Below are positions 1 through 7,352 of a DNA stretch of 64,000 nucleotides, in pieces. The stretch comes from Bog-473 sp052140165. GTDB lineage: Bacteria; Actinomycetota; Acidimicrobiia; Acidimicrobiales; RAAP-2. The notes under the pieces were generated by a model. That model searched no databases. It was not told the origin of the DNA and saw only the letters and a list, made by a program, of their open reading frames with translations. The translations under genes and the position numbers were made by a program. Location of the stretch: NCBI GenBank assembly GCA_052140165.1, contig JBKQUM010000078.1, positions 1-64,000 of the forward strand. The letters are read 5' to 3'. Position 1 is the first letter of the stretch. The number at the start of each line of letters is the position of its first letter.

Positions 1-182
1 CGGTGGGCAATACTGGACACGGCTGGCTCCTTCCTTCCGTATGTCGGCTCCATTCACTGCACAAGTGAATGATCCACGTAAATGCGGATGCCGGAGGAGC
101 CGGCCGTTCCATACTGAATCGGGGGCAGTGGAGTTTGGCCTGAGATTGATCAATGGCGATTGCCACTAGCCTTCCGACCGGG

Positions 183-800
183 TCAGCGTGGGTCGGGCGC
201 TCCTGCAAAGCGGGCTAGATCGACGGTGATGTAGATGGCTCGACACCTCGCAACCACCGCGTCACTGGTGCGAAGTTCAGCACTAATGAAGAGCTTGCGG
301 CGCTCTCGCCCGTCAAGCCGTGCCCGGATCTCCAAGGGTTCGTCAACAGGCACTGGTGCGAGATAGCGAACCGTCAACTCGCCCGTAAAGGCTGGCTCCT
401 GCAGTTTGCCGATAACGAAGCCGGTTACGTCGTCGAACGCAGCGGCCACGATTCCACCGTGGGCACGACCGGGTGCGCCTTCGAATGCACGCCGCAGCAC
501 AACGTCGGCAATCACCTCACCGTCATCGAACCGCACCTCAAGTTCGACGCCTGTCGGATTTGACCAACCACCGACAGCTCGGTCTTCGAACCCGCTTCCG
601 CCCAAGATTGACCCCTCCGGGCTGCTCCGCATGAGGGCCAGACGGTCGCGTGTCGGCGCTTCATCAACCAAGTGCATGAGTTCGTTCGCCGTCTCCGCTA
701 TCGATGCGAGCGCATTGTCCGCGGGATCATGCGCGGCGAACGCGTGATTGAGTGCTCGCAAGCTCGCGGCCGCTCTTTCCCGTGCTTCTTCGGTCCTCAT
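183..800 (-). CDS. PaaI-type hotdog thioesterase
   Basis: A 205-residue protein whose C-terminal two thirds fit the PaaI/4HBT hotdog fold. The family motif AHGGIVAAAFDDV is near residue 113; in the family the His-Gly-Gly segment and a following acidic residue act on acyl-CoA thioesters. The N-terminal 60 residues are charged and helical and may be a family-specific extension. The natural acyl-CoA substrate cannot be told. The ATG at 800 is preceded by TACACT (rc of 808-813) with 7 bases between, which fits a leaderless transcript. It is transcribed alone and lies in the lower-GC left part of the window, so it may belong to a transferred segment. No partner gene is visible. Confidence 0.85.
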   Translation of the reverse strand: MRTEEARERAAASLRALNHAFAAHDPADNALASIAETANELMHLVDEAPTRDRLALMRSSPEGSILGGSGFEDRAVGGWSNPTGVELEVRFDDGEVIADVVLRRAFEGAPGRAHGGIVAAAFDDVTGFVIGKLQEPAFTGELTVRYLAPVPVDEPLEIRARLDGRERRKLFISAELRTSDAVVARCRAIYITVDLARFAGAPDPR

Positions 801-1109
801 CTAGGCAAGTGTACGGACCCATTCGGGTAGGTAAGTCCCGCCCAGCGTGGTCATTGGCGGTCAGGCGGACTGCGAGCAGCCACGGTGCACGAATGACGGA
901 TAAGCGCTCCTAGCCGACGAACTGGGTCACACCGGATGGTCGGTATCGGCACTTCTCGATCGGGAACGGACCACTGCCGGTGTGTGTCGGGTCTGCGGGC
1001 ACCAGAGGTAACCGGGCGACCGCTGCAAATGCCGCGAAGTCGACGGTCCTTTTCAGCCGCCGCCGTTTGGGGCGCACCCGTTGGGGCTGGGTCGGCGTCG
1101 CGGATGTGC
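801..1109. other. intergenic gap, 309 bases
   Basis: I see no convincing gene. The gap holds the promoter of the leftward thioesterase gene (-10 TACACT on the minus strand at 808-813) and the region just past the stop of the PAP2 gene. A 67-codon minus-strand ORF at 910-1113 has no family resemblance. Confidence 0.5.
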
Positions 1110-2030
1110 TCAAGTTGCTCGAGGTGCAGCCGCCCCGGACCGGGCCGGCCCGCCCAACTGGGTCCCGCGCAGGAGCAGAAGCAGGGTTGCCATCAACGCA
1201 GTGACGGCCATCACGCTCAGGCTCGCTCCGGCGACGAACTCATTGAGGTCCACTCGCGACAGCGGGATCCCCGGGAGCTGGGCGATCGGGAGCCGCCCGA
1301 AACCGTGGGCCAGGGCCACCCCGGTGGTGCCAGCGGCCAAGATGCCTACGACGCCGAGCACGGCCAGGGAGACCGATTCGTAGCGGAGGGCTTGGTGCTC
1401 TACTGGTCGGAACCACGCCAGCAGCCCGGCAACGCCGGTCACCGCGGCGAAGGCCAGAAGAGCGCCGCCGATGACTTCGCTTGGCGAGTGCCAGCTGACG
1501 ATCTGGACCTGAACGCTGACGATCCAACCGAACGCCCCGGCGACCACCGCCACCGGAGCGCGCCAGCTCGACGGCGTGACGAGCATCAGGGCCATGGCAC
1601 AGCCCACCGCGCCGGCTGTATGCCCGCTCGGGAACGCATTGGGGTGGCCTCGAACGGGCTCGGTGAAGACCGCATCCTTGAGGAAGTCGGTTACCCCGAC
1701 AGCGACGCCTGCAGCGACGGCGGCAGCGACGCCCAACAGGAAACGCCGGCGTATCGCGCCTATCAGCACGAGGGCGGCCAGGGCGAGGATCAGGGTGGGC
1801 CAGATGAGTAGCTTGAGATCGTTGCCGCCGAGATCCGAGGGATTGACCGCGAGCGAGCCGGCGAATGCGCCCGCGTCGAAGCGCCGGCCCGGAGCGCTGC
1901 GGCGGAGCAACAGGTAGCAGAGGCCGAAACCGATCAGGCTCGCGGTAGACGCGCCGAGCAGTCGCATCGACAACCGATGGTCCAGCGGCGCCTCGGCCGT
2001 CGGGGAAGCGTCATGAACGAACTGCATCAC
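1110..2030 (-). CDS. PAP2-superfamily membrane phosphatase
   Basis: 306 residues with about seven hydrophobic segments. The three phosphatase signature regions are recognisable: KDAVFTEPVR (a variant of KxxxxxxRP), FPSGHTAGAV (PSGH, with the catalytic His) and SWHSPSEVIGG (the third box, with the nucleophilic His). These enzymes dephosphorylate lipid phosphates such as undecaprenyl or phosphatidyl phosphates at the membrane. The C-terminal part adds further membrane helices after the catalytic domain. The start is one of two adjacent Met codons, with no obvious Shine-Dalgarno sequence. It sits just beyond the decayed integrase, so it may be element cargo, but nothing ties the two functionally. 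Confidence 0.8.
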   Translation of the reverse strand: MMQFVHDASPTAEAPLDHRLSMRLLGASTASLIGFGLCYLLLRRSAPGRRFDAGAFAGSLAVNPSDLGGNDLKLLIWPTLILALAALVLIGAIRRRFLLGVAAAVAAGVAVGVTDFLKDAVFTEPVRGHPNAFPSGHTAGAVGCAMALMLVTPSSWRAPVAVVAGAFGWIVSVQVQIVSWHSPSEVIGGALLAFAAVTGVAGLLAWFRPVEHQALRYESVSLAVLGVVGILAAGTTGVALAHGFGRLPIAQLPGIPLSRVDLNEFVAGASLSVMAVTALMATLLLLLRGTQLGGPARSGAAAPRAT

Positions 2031-2091
2031 CCCATCATGGCCGCCGGAGGCAGGCGATACACCGTCCCCATGGTGCGTACGGGGGCAGGGG

Positions 2092-3377
2092 TTAGGACCC
2101 GTCCTTTGCCCTCCGTCGCCGAATCGGGACCACGTTGTCGTTGTCTGGCGCCGTCGCCGCCCGCAGCCCGTCGAGTTGCCGACTCAACTCCTCCTGCGTC
2201 CCCTCGAAGAGGTGTCCGTAGACCCGCAGGGTGATGGCGGGGTCGCTATGGCCCATGCGCTGCGCCAGGGCCAGCAGGTTGGCTCCAAACTCAATCAGCA
2301 GAGAGGCATGCGAATGGCGCAGGTCGTAGATGCGGAAAGACTCCGGGAGTCCGGCGGATCGCAGGGCGGGACGGATGACGTTCTCCCGGAACTTGTCCCG
2401 GTTGATGGGGTTGCCGTAGCGAGTCTGGAAGATCAGCTCGTCGGGCTCAGTAGGGGTACCCCGCCGTTCCGCCCGGAGCTCGAGCACGGAGGCAATCTCA
2501 TCGCAGAGCCAGTCGGGGATCGGGATCCTGCGATCGCCTGCAGAAGTCTTGGGTGACCCGGTCACCAGCTGAAACCCCTCGGTGTCGAAGCCGTGCAGTG
2601 GGAGAACCGTCTGGCTCACGTGCAAGATGCGCGTCGACATGTCGAGATCGCGCACCCGCACGCCACAGAGTTCGGCCGGACGAAGCCCTGCCAGGACTAT
2701 CAACCACACCGCCGGCCTGTACGGACCGGTGACCTCGGCGATCAGCCGGTGGACCTGCTCCATCGTCAGCACGTCGCCCTCGTGGAGACGGCGCTTCTGC
2801 ATCGGAACGGAGTGGCCGGCGGCGGGATTGTCCAGTCGCAGGTTCGCCTTGACGGCCAGTTTCATGATCAGCGACACGACGGAGACGCACTCGCGCACGT
2901 ACTTGGGGGATAGCCCTTCGTCGAGGAGGTCGGCGATGAACATCTCGATGTCCAGGTAGCTGATGTCGCCGAGGCGGCGGCGCCCGAAGACGGGAAGCAC
3001 GCGGTGGTTCAGGACACCCCAAAGCCCCGCCGAGTGGTCGGGCGCAGTTTGGTCGTCGTGCGCCACCATTCCATCACCCACTCGTCGAAGGCGATGCGGC
3101 CCGCTCGGGGGTCGATCCAGGAGCCCCGCTTGATGTCGGTGGCGATCTCGTCGAGGAACTGTTGCGCGTCGAATTTTCGATCGAAGACCTTCGAGCGGGA
3201 ACGCCCCGCCCCGTCCCGGTAGCGGGCGAGCCACCGCCCGTTGGGCCTCCTGGAGATCGGGCTTACCTGCGCCTCACTGTCCGTAGGACGCCCGCCGCAG
3301 CGGGCTCTGGGTGAGGCCGAGCGCCGGCGGGTGCTTCGACCCCTGCAAGAGGTCCCCGGCCGCCTGGTTCGCTGCAA
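2092..3377 (-). pseudogene. int: tyrosine-recombinase integrase, frameshifted
   Basis: The two halves of one integrase lie in different frames. The upstream frame (about 3266 down to 3009) carries the SAM-like arm and core-binding start (RWLARYRDGAGRSRSKVF, later TTKLRPTTRRGF) and stops at 3009. The downstream frame picks up at about 3025 with LNHRVLPVFGRRRLGDI and runs to 2092. It holds the catalytic domain: Arg in LAGLRPAELCG, the YDLRHSHAS box, MGHSDPAITL and the Tyr nucleophile in RVYGHL. Adding one base near 3020 (inside ggggctttgggg) joins them as TTRRGF-x-GVLNHRVLP. I read this as a one-base deletion; a sequencing error is the alternative. The true start is unclear: only a TTG at 3377 is in frame, close to the excisionase stop. 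Confidence 0.85.
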
Positions 3378-3383
3378 GCCACT

Positions 3384-3714
3384 CTACTGCCGCGGCCGGT
3401 GGCGTTCGTAGGCCGAGACGTGCGCCGCGACTCGGCGCTCGTGCAGCCAGGCGGCGAGCTCGGATTGGTCGAAGCGGACGAAATGCCCCCACCTTCAGAT
3501 AGGGGATCCGACGTTCGCTCACCAGCCGCTGGATGTGGCGCACCGACGTGGCCATTGTCGCCGCCACTGTCGCCATGTCAAGCAGCTGGGGCACCTCGGC
3601 GGATCTGCTGGAGCGCGGCCGACCGATCTTGGTCGCAACTCGGCCGTCAGATTCTGCTACTGCTCCGTTGCGGTTGGAGCCATGGGGGAGCGAACTGGGC
3701 GCAGACACACGCAT
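3384..3714 (-). pseudogene. xis: excisionase / HTH DNA-binding protein, frameshifted
   Basis: The first part reads PQLLDMATVAATMATSVRHI then QRLVSERRIPYLKVG, the helix-turn-helix of MerR-like excisionases (helix_turn_helix_17 style). After Lys-Val-Gly the frame is lost. If one G is removed from the G5 run at about 3487-3492, reading continues as HFVRFDQSELAAWLHERRVA, the expected second half, and stops at 3384-3386, just before the integrase. The excisionase-integrase order is standard for actinobacterial integrative elements, where the product controls excision direction. Two independent one-base lesions in adjacent genes suggest decay of the element, although both sit at G-rich runs where sequencing errors also occur. 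Confidence 0.8.
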
Positions 3715-3734
3715 GGACTGCTCCTTCCAAAGAC

Positions 3735-3751
3735 GGAAGGAATTTCCTTCC
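3735..3751. promoter_or_regulatory. palindrome upstream of the excisionase
   Basis: GGAAGGAA-T-TTCCTTCC is a perfect 8-base inverted repeat about 20 bases upstream of the putative excisionase start at 3714. Its place fits an operator, or an Xis/Int binding site. A related half site, ccttcc, lies at 3723-3728. The function is inferred from position only. Confidence 0.4.
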
Positions 3752-4557
3752 CTACCTATCTATGGGCAGCGAGCAACCCGAAATTCGACATCACCCAGGT
3801 CAGAGCAAGGCGTCATCCGATGGCCAGAGCCGCGGAGACAATCAAGGATGGTCACGGGTGATGTCGGTAGTGAGTCAGGGAGGAGTAACCACGAGAACCA
3901 GTGCGCAACGTCGAGCAACGGGGAAGGACAACAACAAGTGAAGAGGGAGAACGGATGGAAGGGGGGGCGTGAGGGATCGAGTGAGATCCGAACCTTCAAA
4001 AAGTCCAGGCAGAACGGCAGATGTCCGCAGTCTTCTTTACTGCTTCTTCTTCAAGCCACCCTCGCCTCGGGCGGCGGCTTCGCCGCCGCCCCGGCGGGCG
4101 GTCGGGCCTTCGCCCCGCACGTGGGCGATCAATCCGAAGCGGCACTTCGTTGCTGTCGTGAACGCGGTGCTCCTGACGGCTGTGGCCGCCCACCTCGTCA
4201 ACGGTCTACCTATCGAACCGGAGGACAGGAGCACCTGGCAATCCCGATAGGCCGCATGTAGGCCGGCCACGGGCCAGCCTTTCGTATTGTGATCTCGCGG
4301 ACGGGACCGGTTGGTCAAGCCATTAGGGCCGCTGCGGGACTCCGCTACCGCTCCGTGTCCTCGCTAAGCCTGCGGCTTTCCCTTGACCAACCTGGCGGCC
4401 CAAATCGGAGTGCTGAGGAAGCAAAACCAGTGCCGCTCGCGGGCCGCCTGCCGGCACGCTCATCGCGGTCAACCAGAGTTCTTGTGTCATATTCGTGTCA
4501 CGGAGCGCGAAACAGACCGCTGATCAGGCAAAATCCCTGTTCAGCGGCCTGCATTCC
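3752..4557. other. gene-poor stretch between excisionase and ssrA
   Basis: About 800 bases with no protein I can recognise on either strand, and lower GC than the right side of the window. It holds a 10-bp GC hairpin at 4069-4091 (GGGCGGCGGC-ttc-GCCGCCGCCC) and a long-range inverted repeat GGTTGGTCAAG / CTTGACCAACC (4309-4319 and 4382-4392). The stretch begins immediately after the 3' end of ssrA, a common integration site, so it is the likely junction of the decayed element. No second copy of the ssrA 3' end was found in the window. Confidence 0.45.
4309..4392. repeat. long inverted repeat with 62-base spacer
   Basis: GGTTGGTCAAG at 4309-4319 is repeated exactly inverted as CTTGACCAACC at 4382-4392. 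The spacer contains further short complementary GC blocks, so the whole 84 bases could fold as a branched stem-loop. It lies about 165 bases beyond the ssrA 3' end. It may be a recombination-associated structure or a terminator; neither is shown. Confidence 0.5.
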
Positions 4558-4907
4558 TGGTGGAGGTGGCGGGAATCGAACCCGCGTCCTCCGGAGCCGC
4601 AGTAGGCCTTCTCCGAGCGCAGCCGGCGGAAAATTGTCGGGGGCGGCACTGCTGCCGGCGGCGATGCCGCCCCGTAACCAAGCTCAGTGTCCTCAGCGTT
4701 CAGTTGGTGTGACGCACTGAGTAAGCCCTACTGAATGACGCCCAAGATCCGATCCGTAGGGCGGGGACCGGCTGGACGTCGCTACTTAAGCAGCGATCGC
4801 GAGCTGAGGCTCGGCGTTTGTTTTTGGTTCCGGCTCTTTAACGTGGTTCCGGAGACCACGGCTCGCTTCTCCTACCTTGACGACCGAAGTCGAAACCAAT
4901 CACCCCC
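4558..4907 (-). ncRNA. ssrA: transfer-messenger RNA (tmRNA)
   Basis: tmRNA rescues ribosomes stalled on broken mRNA, working with SmpB, which is encoded directly upstream. The 5' end GGGGGTGATTGGTTTCGAC and the 3' end GCGGGTTCGATTCCCGC plus CCACCTCCACCA form the tRNA-like half, with CCA encoded. The acceptor stem contains the G3-U pair that marks alanine tRNAs. The messenger segment encodes ...NAEPQLAIAA followed by TAA (4786-4788); the exact resume codon is not certain because the upstream bases read AAAACAAAC. The 350-nt length is normal. Its 3' end borders the decayed integrase region, in keeping with ssrA being a frequent attachment site. Confidence 0.95.
4786..4818 (-). other. tmRNA proteolysis-tag reading frame
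   Basis: Inside ssrA the frame N-A-E-P-Q-L-A-I-A-A-stop is readable. Degradation tags normally end in LAA or ALAA, recognised by ClpXP; here the end is AIAA, so the terminal Ala-Ala is kept but Leu is replaced by Ile. One or two more codons upstream may be part of the tag. Confidence 0.7.
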
Positions 4908-4943
4908 ATGTCTGGGTTGCCGACCGCTCTGGTCAGCCCGCCC

Positions 4944-4949
4944 ATTCTA
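4944..4949 (-). promoter_or_regulatory. -10 box of ssrA
   Basis: TAGAAT on the minus strand, 36 bases upstream of the mature tmRNA 5' end at 4907. That spacing leaves a short precursor leader that RNase P would remove. No clear -35 box is visible. Confidence 0.5.
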
Positions 4950-4989
4950 GGGGTTTCGGCTCGGGCCGCTCGACGGCCAGGTCCGGGGC

Positions 4990-5514
4990 CTAGCCACCGT
5001 TCCAGCGGCTCATCTCCTTGCCGGCCCTGGCGGCCTCCCGCTCCGCGTCCCGGGCCATGAGCACGTTGCGCTTGTCGTAGAGGCGGCGGCCCTTGGCCAG
5101 GGCCAGCTGGACCTTGGCCTTGCCGTCCCTGAAGTAGATCGAGACGGGGATCAGGGTCAGCGACTGCTGCTGGGTCTTGCCCATGAGCTCGTCGATCTGG
5201 GCCCGGTGCAACAGGAGCTTGCGCTTGCGGTCGGGATCGTGGGCTCCGAAACCAGTGGCGAAGGTCCACGGTGGGATGTGCAGCTGGAAGAGCCACATCT
5301 CGCCGCCGTCCACCCGGGCGTAGGCCTCGCTGAGTTGCGCCTTGCCCTCGCGCAGCGACTTGACCTCGGAGCCCTGCAGCACGATGCCCGCCTCGAAGGT
5401 CTCGAGGAACTCGTACTCGCGCCGGGCGCGCCGGTTCGTGGCGACGGTGCGGTCGCCACTGCGCTCCTCGCGGGCCGCCGCCCGCTTGGCGATCTGCTTC
5501 TTCGCCCTGGCCAT
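4990..5514 (-). CDS. smpB: SsrA-binding protein SmpB
   Basis: 174 residues, normal for the family apart from a slightly long basic N-terminus (MARAKKQIAKRAAAR). The core motifs are present: NRRARREYEFLETFEAGIVL, GSEVKSLREGKAQL and the basic C-terminal tail ending KEMSRWNGG. SmpB binds the tRNA-like domain of tmRNA and takes the place of the anticodon stem in the stalled ribosome; its gene lies immediately upstream of ssrA on the same strand. I chose the ATG at 5514 rather than an in-frame ATG 36 bases upstream. A TACCCT -10 (rc of 5524-5529) ends 9 bases before the chosen ATG, and the upstream codons run into the divergent promoter. Confidence 0.95.
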   Translation of the reverse strand: MARAKKQIAKRAAAREERSGDRTVATNRRARREYEFLETFEAGIVLQGSEVKSLREGKAQLSEAYARVDGGEMWLFQLHIPPWTFATGFGAHDPDRKRKLLLHRAQIDELMGKTQQQSLTLIPVSIYFRDGKAKVQLALAKGRRLYDKRNVLMARDAEREAARAGKEMSRWNGG

Positions 5515-5523
5515 GAGGGTCCG

Positions 5524-5533
5524 AGGGTACCCT
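5524..5533. promoter_or_regulatory. shared palindromic -10 of smpB and mec
   Basis: AGGGTACCCT is a perfect palindrome, so each strand reads TACCCT. Rightward, TACCCT (5528-5533) is 6 bases before the GTG at 5540. Leftward, TACCCT (rc of 5524-5529) is 9 bases before the ATG at 5514. The two -10 hexamers share the central TA, so polymerase can occupy only one promoter at a time. Both transcripts would be leaderless. Confidence 0.6.
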
Positions 5534-5539
5534 TCTGCG

Positions 5540-5974
5540 GTGCTCCGCATGTCCCGTGCCCGCTACATGGAGATGGTCGCCCACTGCCTGGCCGGTCTGC
5601 CCGACGAGGCGTGCGGCCTCCTGGTCGGGTCCTACGGGGGCGACGAGGCGGCCCACCTCTTCGTCACACCCAACGCGGCGGCCTCGGCGATGCTCTACGA
5701 GATCGACCCCAAGGAGATGCTGCGGGTGGACCGCGCCGCGCAGGCGCTCGGGGCCGACATCATGGGCGTCTTCCACTCGCACACCCACACCGACGCCTAC
5801 CCCTCGCCGACCGACGTGGCGCAGGCGACGGACCCCGGCTGGCACTACGTGCTCGTCTCGCTGCGGGACACCCACCCCGTGGTGCGCAGCTACCTCATCC
5901 GGGACGGGCGGATCACCGAGGAGCCCGTGGAGGTCCCCGGGCTCGGCGTCCCGGGCCTCGAGGTGCCCGGGTAG
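5540..5974 (+). CDS. mec: JAMM/MPN+ metalloprotease of the CysO cysteine pathway
   Basis: 144 residues with the complete JAMM zinc motif: Glu23 in DEACGLLVG, then His79-Ser-His81 and Asp92 in HSHTHTDAYPSPTD, with exactly ten residues between the second His and Asp. In Mycobacterium tuberculosis the homologue Mec+ cleaves newly made cysteine from the C-terminus of the CysO carrier. Here cysO and cysM follow on the same strand, in the same order, which fixes the role. The GTG start at 5540 is chosen because a TACCCT -10 lies 6 bases upstream (leaderless); an ATG at 5549 is the alternative. The tail repeats PGLGVPGLEVPG and is probably disordered. Confidence 0.9.
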   Translation: MLRMSRARYMEMVAHCLAGLPDEACGLLVGSYGGDEAAHLFVTPNAAASAMLYEIDPKEMLRVDRAAQALGADIMGVFHSHTHTDAYPSPTDVAQATDPGWHYVLVSLRDTHPVVRSYLIRDGRITEEPVEVPGLGVPGLEVPG

Positions 5975-6083
5975 GGGCCCGGGGGCGGCTCCTTGTAGAA
6001 TCGTTACCGGATCAGTCAACAATCACCCTGACCAGCCCGAGGTCAGCCTGCGGGCATCCGAGGGCACTGAGCGAGGAGGCCCC

Positions 6084-6359
6084 GTGGCCGTCGAAGTCCG
6101 TCTACCGACCGTCCTGCGCAGCCACGCCGGGGGCGCGGCCGTCGTCAGCGTCGACGGCGCCACCATCGGCGAGGTCCTCTCCAAGCTCGTCGCCGAGTAC
6201 CCGGGCATGGCCGGACAGGTCCTCACCGACGAGGGTGCCCTGCACAAGTTCGTGAACATCTACGTCGACGACGACGACGTGCGCTACCTCCAGGGCCTCG
6301 ACACGCCCGTCAAGGACGGGACCGAGGTGTCGATCCTCCCGGCCGTGGCCGGGGGCTGA
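6084..6359 (+). CDS. cysO: CysO sulfur-carrier protein (MoaD/ThiS fold)
   Basis: 91 residues with a ubiquitin-like MoaD/ThiS fold and the diagnostic C-terminal Gly-Gly (ILPAVAGG). The glycine end is activated to a thiocarboxylate, which gives its sulfur to O-phosphoserine-bound CysM; Mec then releases cysteine. The GTG start is preceded by GAGGAGG at 6073-6079, a strong ribosome-binding site. The 109 bases after mec suggest that part of its expression may come from an internal promoter, but none is clear. Length and ending match M. tuberculosis CysO closely. Confidence 0.92.
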   Translation: MAVEVRLPTVLRSHAGGAAVVSVDGATIGEVLSKLVAEYPGMAGQVLTDEGALHKFVNIYVDDDDVRYLQGLDTPVKDGTEVSILPAVAGG

Positions 6360-6383
6360 GGTCCGGGTCGGGGAGCCCGCCGC

Positions 6384-7352
6384 ATGACGCTGTACCCGTC
6401 GGTGCTCGAGATGATCGGCAACACGCCGATGGTCGACATCAGCGCGCTGAGCCCCAGCCCTTCTGCGCGCATCTTCATGAAGCTCGAGGGCCAGAACCCC
6501 GGCGGCTCGGTGAAGGACCGGGTGGCCCTGTCGCTCATCGAGGACGCCGAGCGCACCGGCGTGCTGGTGCCCGGCAAGCCGGACCAGGTGCTCATGGAGC
6601 CGACGTCGGGCAACACCGGGATCGGCCTGGCCCTCGTGTGCCGCGTCAAGGGCTACACGCTCAAGGCCGTCATGCCGACCAACGTGTCGGTGGAGCGGCG
6701 CCAGCTCCTCGAGCTGTGGGGCGCCGAGATCATCGAGTCACCCGGCGCGGAGGGATCGAACGGTGCGGTGCGCATGGCCCGGGAGCTGGCGTCGGAGCAT
6801 CCCGAGTGGGTCTTCTTGTACCAGTACGGCAACCCGGCCAATCCCAAGGCGCACTACGAGGGCACGGGCCCCGAGATCCTGCGCGACTGCCCGGCGGTGA
6901 CGCACTTCGTCGCTGGGCTCGGGACGTCGGGCACACTGCTCGGGGTCGGGCGCTTCCTGCGGGAGAAGCTCGGGGACAAGGTGCAGATCTGGGCCGTCGA
7001 GCCGCCGGCGGGGGAGATGGTCGACGGGCTGCGCAACCTCGACGACGGCTACATTCCGCCCATCTTCGAGGACCTCGGCGGCGCGGAGCTGCTCAATCGC
7101 AAGACGGTGGTGCGCCCCCGGGAGTCGATCGAATGGACGCGGCGCCTGACCGAGGTGGGCATCTTCGCCGGCATCTCGACGGGGGCGGCGCTGGCCGGCG
7201 CCGTCAAGTGCGCGTCGTCGCTGCCGCCCGGCGAGGAGGCGTCCATCGTGGTCATCTCGGCCGACGGTGGCTGGAAGTACCTCTCGACCGGGGCCTGGAC
7301 CGGTGACCTCGACGAGGTCACCGAGCGGGCCAAGGAGATCATCTACTTCTGA
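6384..7352 (+). CDS. cysM: CysO-dependent cysteine synthase
   Basis: 322 residues, fold-type II PLP enzyme. Lys44 in GGSVKDR is the PLP lysine, SGNTG (75-79) binds the substrate carboxylate, and GLGTSGTLLG is the PLP-phosphate loop. In the actinobacterial CysM family, O-phosphoserine and thiocarboxylated CysO are the substrates instead of O-acetylserine and sulfide; the mec-cysO-cysM order supports that here. The ATG at 6384 is 24 bases after cysO, consistent with one operon. The last 10 bases overlap the 3' end of the convergent SDR gene. Confidence 0.93.
   Translation: MTLYPSVLEMIGNTPMVDISALSPSPSARIFMKLEGQNPGGSVKDRVALSLIEDAERTGVLVPGKPDQVLMEPTSGNTGIGLALVCRVKGYTLKAVMPTNVSVERRQLLELWGAEIIESPGAEGSNGAVRMARELASEHPEWVFLYQYGNPANPKAHYEGTGPEILRDCPAVTHFVAGLGTSGTLLGVGRFLREKLGDKVQIWAVEPPAGEMVDGLRNLDDGYIPPIFEDLGGAELLNRKTVVRPRESIEWTRRLTEVGIFAGISTGAALAGAVKCASSLPPGEEASIVVISADGGWKYLSTGAWTGDLDEVTERAKEIIYF

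Noticed and set aside
910..1113. 67-codon minus-strand frame just after the PAP2 gene
   Set aside because: Overlaps the PAP2 stop, no ribosome site, no family resemblance.
4037..4318. 93-codon minus-strand frame between excisionase and ssrA, a possible element gene
   Set aside because: No recognised family, no ribosome site, and its composition follows the hairpin-rich DNA. A replication protein was expected here but this does not look like one.
1..4557. Second copy of the ssrA 3' end (attR)
   Set aside because: I looked for the TTCGATTCCCGC/GAACCCGC block in this part and did not find it; the other junction must be outside the window if it exists.
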